NCBI RefSeq assembly: GCF_001642995.1
Contig: NZ_LOHS01000052.1
Span: 62,001 to 126,000 of the forward strand
Reading direction: 5' to 3'
Length of the DNA stretch: 64,000 nt
Source of the DNA: Streptomyces jeddahensis
Lineage (GTDB): Bacteria; Actinomycetota; Actinomycetes; Streptomycetales; Streptomycetaceae
Shown here: one piece after another, positions 59,102-64,000 of the stretch
How the letters are laid out: every line of letters starts with the position of its first letter
How positions within the stretch are numbered: position 1 is the first letter of the stretch
The notes under the pieces: model-generated
Databases searched by the model: none
Told to the model about the DNA's origin: nothing
What the model saw: only the letters and a program-made list of their open reading frames with translations
Program-made: the position numbers and the translations under genes

Positions 59102-60268
59102 TCAACCGTCCGCCGCCAGGACCAGCCCCGACGTGGGCACGCCCGTACCCGCCGTGACCAGGGCCCGGGCAGCGCCCGGTATCTGGTTCACCGATGTGCC
59201 GCGCAGCTGCCGTACCGCTTCCGCTATGCCGTTCATCCCGTGCAGATACGCCTCGCCGAGCTGCCCGCCGTGCGTGTTCAGCGGCAGCCGTCGCTCGGCG
59301 ACGAAGTCCGCCGCCTCCCCCGGTACGCAGAAGCCGAACTCCTCCAGCTGCATCAGCACGAAGGGCGTGAAATGGTCGTACAGGATCGCCACGTCCACGT
59401 CCCCGGTCGTCATCCCCGAGCCGCGCCACAACTGGCGCGCCACCACGCCCATCTCGGGCAGTCCCGTGAGGTCGTCGTGGTAGAAGCTGGTCATCTGCTC
59501 CTGGCGGCGCCCGGCACCCTGCGCCGCGGCAGCGATCACCGCCGGCCGCTGCGGAAGATCGCGGGCGCGCTCCACGGACGTCACGACGATCGCCTGGCCG
59601 CCGTCCGTCTCCTGGCAGCAGTCGAGCAGCCGCAGGGGCTCGACGATCCAGCGCGACGCGGCGTGGTCCTCCAGCGTGATCGGTTTCCCGTGGAAGTACG
59701 CGGCCGGGTTCGTCGCCGCGTACGCACGGTCCATGACGGCGACATGGCCGAACGCCTCCGGAGTCAGGCCATACGCGTGGAGATAGCGCTGTGCCACCAT
59801 CGCCACCCAGGAGGCGGGTGTGAGCAGTCCGAACGGCAGCGACCAGCCGAGCGCCGCGCCTTCCGCCGACGGCTCCCGCTGCTGCACGCCGGAGCCGAAC
59901 CTCCTGCCCGATCGCTCGTTGAACGCGCGGTAGCAGACAACGACTTCTGCCACCCCTGTGGCGACCGCCAGCGCGGCCTGCTGGACGGTGGCGCAGGCCG
60001 CGCCGCCTCCGTAGTGGATCCGGGAGAAGAAGGACAGCTCGCCGATGCCGGCCGCCTGGGCGACGGTGATCTCCGGGCTCGTGTCCATGGTGAACGTGAC
60101 CATGCCGTCGACGTCCGCGGGGGTGAGCCCGGCGTCGTCGAGTGCCGCCCGCACGGCCTCCACCGCCAGCTTCAGCTCGCTGCGTCCCGAGTCCTTCGAG
60201 AACTCGGTGGCGCCGATCCCGGCGATCGCGGCCCGTCCGCCGAGACTGTCCCGTCTGCGCAGGCTCAT
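59102..60268 (-). CDS. Ltp/SCP-x-type thiolase-like lipid-transfer protein (igr Ltp2-like)
   Basis: A 388-residue thiolase-fold protein: AAIAGIGATEFSKDSGRSELKLAVEAVRAALDDAGL start, GGGAACATVQQAALAV, DCCQETDGGQAIVV, YDHFTPFVLMQLEEFGFC and NTHGGQLGEAYLHGMNGIAEA. Members at the end of steroid side-chain operons are retro-aldolases needing a DUF35 partner (Ltp2-ChsH2). Here that partner could be the OB-fold domain of the 61960-63045 product. Its start overlaps the MaoC stop by 4 bp. The aldolase role is inferred from operon context. Confidence 0.88.
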   Translation of the reverse strand: MSLRRRDSLGGRAAIAGIGATEFSKDSGRSELKLAVEAVRAALDDAGLTPADVDGMVTFTMDTSPEITVAQAAGIGELSFFSRIHYGGGAACATVQQAALAVATGVAEVVVCYRAFNERSGRRFGSGVQQREPSAEGAALGWSLPFGLLTPASWVAMVAQRYLHAYGLTPEAFGHVAVMDRAYAATNPAAYFHGKPITLEDHAASRWIVEPLRLLDCCQETDGGQAIVVTSVERARDLPQRPAVIAAAAQGAGRRQEQMTSFYHDDLTGLPEMGVVARQLWRGSGMTTGDVDVAILYDHFTPFVLMQLEEFGFCVPGEAADFVAERRLPLNTHGGQLGEAYLHGMNGIAEAVRQLRGTSVNQIPGAARALVTAGTGVPTSGLVLAADG

Positions 60269-60747
60269 GCCGCACCCCCTGGAGCAGGAGCTGAGGGTGC
60301 GGCGTACGCGGGCGGCTGCGGGCCGGACACGGTGCGCGGGAGGGTCACCGCCACCGTGCCCGTGACGTGTCTGCCGATGCCGTTGGCACCGACGACGCGG
60401 ACCACGGCGGTCTCGCCGTCGGTCTCCTCCACCGTGCCGGTCAGCACCATGGTGTCCCCCGGATGGTTGGGCGCCCCGAGCCGTATCGCCACCTTGCGGA
60501 GCACGGCCGCGGGACCGAAGTGGTCGGTGATGTAGCGCCCGACCAGCCCATTCGTGGTGAGGATGTTCATGAAGATGTCGGGGGCGCCCTTCTCCCTGGC
60601 GAGCTCCGCATCGTGGTGCACGTCCTGGTAGTCGCGCGACGCGATGGCTCCGGCGACGATCAGGGTGCGGGTGATCGGAATCTCCAGCGGCGGCAGTTCG
60701 TCGCCACGGCTGAACGCATGACCGGGTTGTGTGCTGCCCGCGCTCAT
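60265..60747 (-). CDS. MaoC-family hydratase, single hotdog domain (ChsH1-like)
   Basis: A 160-residue hotdog-fold enoyl-CoA hydratase subunit. ITRTLIVAGAIASRDYQDVHHD holds the catalytic Asp...His pair of the hydratase-2 motif; APDIFMNILTTNGLVGRYITDHFG follows. The C-terminal 15 residues are Pro/Ala-rich. ATG 60747 overlaps the upstream acyl-CoA dehydrogenase stop by 4 bp. By analogy with ChsH1-ChsH2 it probably pairs with the MaoC-OB fusion encoded two genes upstream. Confidence 0.9.
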   Translation of the reverse strand: MSAGSTQPGHAFSRGDELPPLEIPITRTLIVAGAIASRDYQDVHHDAELAREKGAPDIFMNILTTNGLVGRYITDHFGPAAVLRKVAIRLGAPNHPGDTMVLTGTVEETDGETAVVRVVGANGIGRHVTGTVAVTLPRTVSGPQPPAYAAPSAPAPGGAA

Positions 60748-61958
60748 GTGCGGTCTCCTCCCTTCGCGATCACGTCGCCCAGTTCCTCCAGCACCTGGCT
60801 TCCGGGGCCCAGATACGCGTCCAGCTGCCGTCCCCACAGGAAGTGCCGGTGCACGGGATGGTCGAGGTCGGCGCCCGCGCCGCCGTGCAGATGCTGACCC
60901 GCGTGGACGACGCGTTTGCCCGCCTCGGAGGCCCACCAGGCGGCGGTCAGGGCGTGCGTGGCGTACTCGAGCCCCTCGTCGCGCCGCCACGCCGCCTCGT
61001 ACGCCGTGACCCGTATCGCCTCGGTGTCCATGTACGCGTCGGCGGCGCGGAGTTGGACGCCCTGTTTGGCGGCGAGGGGTCTGCCGAACTGCTCGCGGGC
61101 GTTGGTGTGCGCCACTGCGCGCGCGAGCGAACCCGCGCACACGCCGGCCTGCAGCCCGGCGAAGGCAGTGCGGGCGGTGGCGAGCACGTCTGCGTACGCT
61201 GAGGCGGACACGGAGGCGGAGGCGTACGCGGAGACGGAGGCGGGGTCGGAAGCGGACGCGGCGCCGGAAGCGGACGCGGCGCCGGAAGCGGACGCGGCGC
61301 CGGGTGTCGGGTCCTGCGTCCCCCCGGCCCCGAGCCGCCCGGCCGCCGGCCGCCCGGCCCCGAGCCGCTCGGCAGGCGTCCCGTCCAGGGTCAGCCGTCC
61401 CGCCGACCAGGGCGCGGTCAGCTCGACCGGCTCGGTCAGCGCGTCGGCGGCCCGCACCAGCCACAGGACGTCGTCGGCGTCGACGACCAGGACATGGGTG
61501 GCATCGCGCAACCACGGGACCCAGGGCACCGTCCCGCTCAAGGTGCCCCGGGCGCCCTCAGCCGCCCCGCGACCCGGTGCCTCCCCGGCCGCCCGTATCG
61601 CTCCGCGCGGCCCCAACGCACCCGTGGCGACCTCCGTGCCGTCCCGCAGCCCGGGCAGCAGCCGCTCCCGCTGCTCCTCCGTGCCGTACGCGGCCACCGC
61701 CAGAACCCCGTACACACAGCTCGCGGCGAACGGCACCTGGGCCGTGGTCCGTCCCTGCTCCTCCAGCATCAGTACCAGCCCGAGCAGCCCGGTCTCCTCG
61801 ACCGCGCCCGGCAGGCCCGCCGCGCACACGGCCTTCCACAGCTCCGCGTCGGTGCCGCCGCCGGCCGCGGCCAGCCGCTCGGGCGTCGACAGGTCGCCGA
61901 AGATCTGCGCGGCGAGCTCTCGGGCGGCCGCCTGTTCCGGCGTGGGAGTGAAGTCCAT
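60744..61958 (-). CDS. Acyl-CoA dehydrogenase subunit with low-complexity insertion
   Basis: A 404-residue acyl-CoA dehydrogenase-fold protein. N-terminal helical domain about 1-115 (FTPTPEQAAARELAAQIFGD...GLVLMLEEQGRTTAQVPFAASC), beta domain about 118-215, and C-terminal FAD-binding helices about 270-400 (REQFGRPLAAKQGVQLRAADAYMDTEAIRVTAYEAAW, HLHGGAGADLDHPVHRHFLWGRQLD). Between beta and C-terminal domains lies an Ala/Ser/Gly-rich insertion (about 222-265) encoded by 18-bp repeats. In igr operons such a subunit pairs with a second dehydrogenase to make a heterotetramer; the partner would be the gene at 63042. ATG 61958. Confidence 0.88.
   Translation of the reverse strand: MDFTPTPEQAAARELAAQIFGDLSTPERLAAAGGGTDAELWKAVCAAGLPGAVEETGLLGLVLMLEEQGRTTAQVPFAASCVYGVLAVAAYGTEEQRERLLPGLRDGTEVATGALGPRGAIRAAGEAPGRGAAEGARGTLSGTVPWVPWLRDATHVLVVDADDVLWLVRAADALTEPVELTAPWSAGRLTLDGTPAERLGAGRPAAGRLGAGGTQDPTPGAASASGAASASGAASASDPASVSAYASASVSASAYADVLATARTAFAGLQAGVCAGSLARAVAHTNAREQFGRPLAAKQGVQLRAADAYMDTEAIRVTAYEAAWRRDEGLEYATHALTAAWWASEAGKRVVHAGQHLHGGAGADLDHPVHRHFLWGRQLDAYLGPGSQVLEELGDVIAKGGDRT
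61248..61301. repeat. Three perfect 18-bp tandem repeats inside the dehydrogenase gene
   Basis: GGAAGCGGACGCGGCGCC at 61248, 61266 and 61284, read on the minus strand as repeated GAASAS. Looser GAGGCGG/TACGCGGA units extend the repetitive tract left to about 61198. Confidence 0.92.
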
Positions 61959-61959
61959 G

Positions 61960-63045
61960 TCAGACCGCCCCTCCTGCGACCGACCCGGCCGCATCCTCGG
62001 TCGCAGAGAAGGTCGCACGGAAGACCGGTAGCTCCCACTCGTCGTCCACCCGCAGGAATTCCAGCCGCACCGGCATCCCGATCCGCACCTTGTCGTACGG
62101 AACGCCGACCACGTTGCTGACGATCCGCACCCCCTCCGCCAACTCGATCAGCCCCACCGCGTACGGAGGGTCGAAGGCCGGGAAGGGCGGATGGTGCATC
62201 ACGACGTAACTGAAAACGGTGCCCTCGCCGCTCGCCTCGACCGCGTCCCACTCCTGCCCGCCGCAGGCGTTGCACCCCGGCAGCCAGGGGAAACGCAGGG
62301 TGCCGCACGCGCGGCAGCGCTGGATCAGCAGCCGGTGCTGCGCAACGCCCTCCCAGAAGCCGGCGTTGTCCCGGTTGATCACCGGTCGGGGCCGCCCCGG
62401 CTTCGGCTCGCCGGCCCGGCGTGCTTCGGTCGCCCGGCGGGCCGCCGGCGCGTACTTGAGGATCCGGAACCGGTGCGTCCCGGCGAGCTCACCGTCCGCC
62501 CTGACATCCATCCGCGTCGTGACGAAGTGCCCGGTCCCCAGCTTGGTCGTCTTCCGCTCCGACACCGACTCGATCACCGCGTCGAAAGTGATCTCGTCCC
62601 CGGGCCGCAGTGGCCGCAGATACTCCTGCTCGCAGTCGGTGGCGACCACCGACGTGTACCCCGCGCCGTCCAGCAGGGCGAACAGCTCGTCGTACGCGGC
62701 GCTGCGCCCGTCGTGCCCGGAGAGGCCGCCCATCGTCCAGGCCTGGAGCATGGTCGGCGGCGCTATGGCGTCCGGGCCTGCGTACGCGGGGTTGGTGTCG
62801 CCCATCGCCTCGCACCAGTGCCTGATCATCGGCTCGTTGACCCGGTCCTTGCCCACACCCGCGACCGCGGCCGGCCGCCCCTCGTACGCCTTCAGCCGCT
62901 CGTACGAAACGCCGCCCGCCGTCTCGGCCGAAGGGCCACCCGAACCCGCGCCGGCCGCCGTCTCGGCCGAGGAGCGACCGGAATCCGCCCCGCCCGCCGT
63001 GTCGACCGCGGGACCGCCCGAATCCGCCCGGCCCGCCGCGTTCAC
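61960..63045 (-). CDS. MaoC hydratase fused to DUF35/OB-fold domain (ChsH2-like)
   Basis: A 361-residue fusion. After a 46-residue repetitive Ala/Gly/Ser N-terminus comes a MaoC-type hotdog domain (about 47-205: YEGRPAAVAGVGKDRVNEPMIRHWCEAMGDTNPAYAG), then a zinc ribbon with four cysteines (CRACGTLRFPWLPGCNACGG, about 245-265) and an OB fold (EGTVFSYVVMHHPPFPAFDPPYAVGLIEL). In mycobacterial ChsH2 the MaoC part hydrates enoyl-CoA with ChsH1 and the DUF35 part activates the Ltp2 aldolase. GTG 63045 overlaps the upstream dehydrogenase stop by 4 bp; it sits one base before the next dehydrogenase gene. Confidence 0.9.
   Translation of the reverse strand: MNAAGRADSGGPAVDTAGGADSGRSSAETAAGAGSGGPSAETAGGVSYERLKAYEGRPAAVAGVGKDRVNEPMIRHWCEAMGDTNPAYAGPDAIAPPTMLQAWTMGGLSGHDGRSAAYDELFALLDGAGYTSVVATDCEQEYLRPLRPGDEITFDAVIESVSERKTTKLGTGHFVTTRMDVRADGELAGTHRFRILKYAPAARRATEARRAGEPKPGRPRPVINRDNAGFWEGVAQHRLLIQRCRACGTLRFPWLPGCNACGGQEWDAVEASGEGTVFSYVVMHHPPFPAFDPPYAVGLIELAEGVRIVSNVVGVPYDKVRIGMPVRLEFLRVDDEWELPVFRATFSATEDAAGSVAGGAV
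62921..63045. repeat. 39-bp in-frame repeats at the 5' end of the MaoC-OB gene
   Basis: GTCTCGGCCGA-type motifs recur at 62921, 62960 and 62999 (39-bp period, 13 codons), encoding a repeated AETAGG/ADSGGP-like N-terminus. The tract reaches the GTG start. Confidence 0.85.
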
Positions 63046-64000
63046 CGCCGCCCCCTCTGCATCCCGAGCCGCATCGTCGCGACGATCTCCCGCTGCACCT
63101 CGCTCACCCCGCCCCCGAAGGTGTTGATCTGCGCCGCCCGGTTCATGCGCTCCAGCTCGCCGTCCCCGAAGGCGCCAGGCGATCCGGACCGCACCAGGCC
63201 CGCTTCCCCCGCGATCTCCTGACACATGCGATACGCCTCGACCGCCGATTCCGTTCCCGCGAACTTCACACCGCTGGCATCGCCAGGGGCCAGCCGGCCC
63301 GCCCCCACATCCCCCACCAAACGCCAGTTGAGCAGGCGTGTTGCCGCCAGCCGGGCATGCACCTCGGCCAGTCGTGACCGCACCCAAGGCGCGTCAATGC
63401 GCCGCTCACCCGTCACTGGATCGGGTGCCCGCGCGGCCGCCAGTACCGCCTCGTACGCGTCCTCGGCCTGCATCCCGAGCGCGGCGAGCGCGACCCGCTC
63501 GTGGTTGAGCTGGTTGGTGATGAGACCCCAGCCGCCGTTCTCCTCGCCGACGAGGTGGGAGGCCGGGACGCGTATTCCGTCGTAGTAGGTCGCCGTCGTC
63601 GTCAGGCCGCCCACGGTCTCGATCGGCGTCCAGGAGAACCCGGGCGCGTCGGTCGGCACGAGGATGATCGAGATGCCGCGGTGCTTGGGCGCGTCGGGAT
63701 CGGTGCGGCAGGCCAGCCAGATCCAGTCGGCGTGCTGGGCGTTCGACGTGAAGATCTTCTGCCCGTCGATCAGCCAGTCCCCGCCGTCCCCGCCCCCGTC
63801 CCGCACGGCACGCGTGCGTAGCGAGGCAAGATCGGTTCCAGCCGACGGCTCGCTGTACCCGATCGCGAAGACGATGTCGCCGCTGAGGATGCCCGGCAGA
63901 AAGCGGTCCTTCTGCTCCTGTGTGCCGTACTTCATGAGGGTCGGTCCGACGGTGTTCAGCGTCACCATCGAGACCGGGGCACCCGCGCGGTACGCCTCGT
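63042..64000 (-). CDS. Acyl-CoA dehydrogenase, C-terminal part (5' end outside window)
   Basis: About 319 residues visible of an acyl-CoA dehydrogenase (frame open through 64000, reading EAYRAGAPVSMVTLNTVGPTLMKYGTQEQKDRFLPGILSGD). IGYSEPSAGTDLASLRTRA and GQKIFTSNAQHADWIWLACRTD are the beta-domain FAD/substrate motifs; the end carries QINTFGGGVSEVQREIVATMRLGMQRGRR. First visible gene of the operon and likely partner of the 60744-61958 subunit. The true start and any further upstream genes are beyond the right edge. Confidence 0.92.
   Translation of the reverse strand, partial: EAYRAGAPVSMVTLNTVGPTLMKYGTQEQKDRFLPGILSGDIVFAIGYSEPSAGTDLASLRTRAVRDGGGDGGDWLIDGQKIFTSNAQHADWIWLACRTDPDAPKHRGISIILVPTDAPGFSWTPIETVGGLTTTATYYDGIRVPASHLVGEENGGWGLITNQLNHERVALAALGMQAEDAYEAVLAAARAPDPVTGERRIDAPWVRSRLAEVHARLAATRLLNWRLVGDVGAGRLAPGDASGVKFAGTESAVEAYRMCQEIAGEAGLVRSGSPGAFGDGELERMNRAAQINTFGGGVSEVQREIVATMRLGMQRGRR

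Overview
The window is high-GC actinobacterial chromosome and almost certainly comes from a Streptomyces. Codon third positions are nearly all G or C, GTG and TTG starts are common, two LAXTG/Tat-type export signals are present, and the tandem sigma genes, the SSI-type protease inhibitor and the dispersed GC-rich hairpins are typical of that genus. The gene order (dnaX, ffs, tRNA-Ser, ... upp, tadA, sigF/sigN) looks like core chromosome rather than an island. I see no transposase, integrase, phage genes, rRNA or CRISPR array.

Layout. 1-2.3 kb: 5' part of dnaX (runs off the left edge), SRP RNA, tRNA-Ser(GGA), an EamA exporter. 2.6-10.2 kb: surface and signalling genes (LAXTG coiled-coil protein, Tat-exported beta-propeller, membrane SpoIIE-type phosphatase, IclR regulator preceded by an array of about eleven 28-bp repeats, CAP-domain secreted protein, Fpg/Nei glycosylase). 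10.3-16.9 kb: a five-gene galactoside operon (binding protein, two permeases, GH36, GH42) read leftward from a promoter with a direct-repeat operator candidate. 17.2-27.7 kb: PAS/GAF phosphatase, rhodanese with a CstR/CsoR-like palindrome, DNA-repair protein, small proteins, LytR_C protein, upp, tadA and its partner, tRNA-Ser(CGA), arylamine N-acetyltransferase. 28.2-30.2 kb: two adjacent SigF/SigB-type sigma factors (sigF, sigN). 30.3-36.9 kb: lipoprotein, small secreted proteins, then a MarR regulator, a large MFS exporter with a beta-rich tail, a YceI protein and a PPOX protein. 37-46.5 kb: TetR, secreted EEP nuclease/phosphatase, a GT39 + GT2-GtrA pair, a two-component system, ABM and DUF2797 proteins. 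46.8-51.3 kb: secreted protein, second tailed MFS exporter, tRNA-Arg(ACG), tRNA-Ser(GCT), SSI inhibitor. 51.6-58.9 kb: a 1610-residue hybrid-kinase-like protein with a very long disordered linker, an acyl-CoA ligase, a SigE-family sigma factor. 59.1-64 kb: a tightly overlapping beta-oxidation operon (acyl-CoA dehydrogenase, MaoC-OB fusion, acyl-CoA dehydrogenase, MaoC, Ltp-type thiolase) that runs off the right edge.

How parts work together. The galactoside operon couples uptake to alpha- and beta-galactosidase. The right-hand operon has the full gene complement of the mycobacterial igr (chsE1-chsE2-chsH2-chsH1-ltp2) steroid side-chain set. The tRNA deaminase TadA follows its conserved companion gene. 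Two SpoIIE-type phosphatases and two SigF-type sigma factors share the window, but no anti-sigma factor does. The least explained features are the near-identical beta-domain tail carried by two otherwise different MFS exporters that share a MarR-like operator, the kinase-like giant that has lost its phospho-acceptor histidine, and the 28-bp repeat array.
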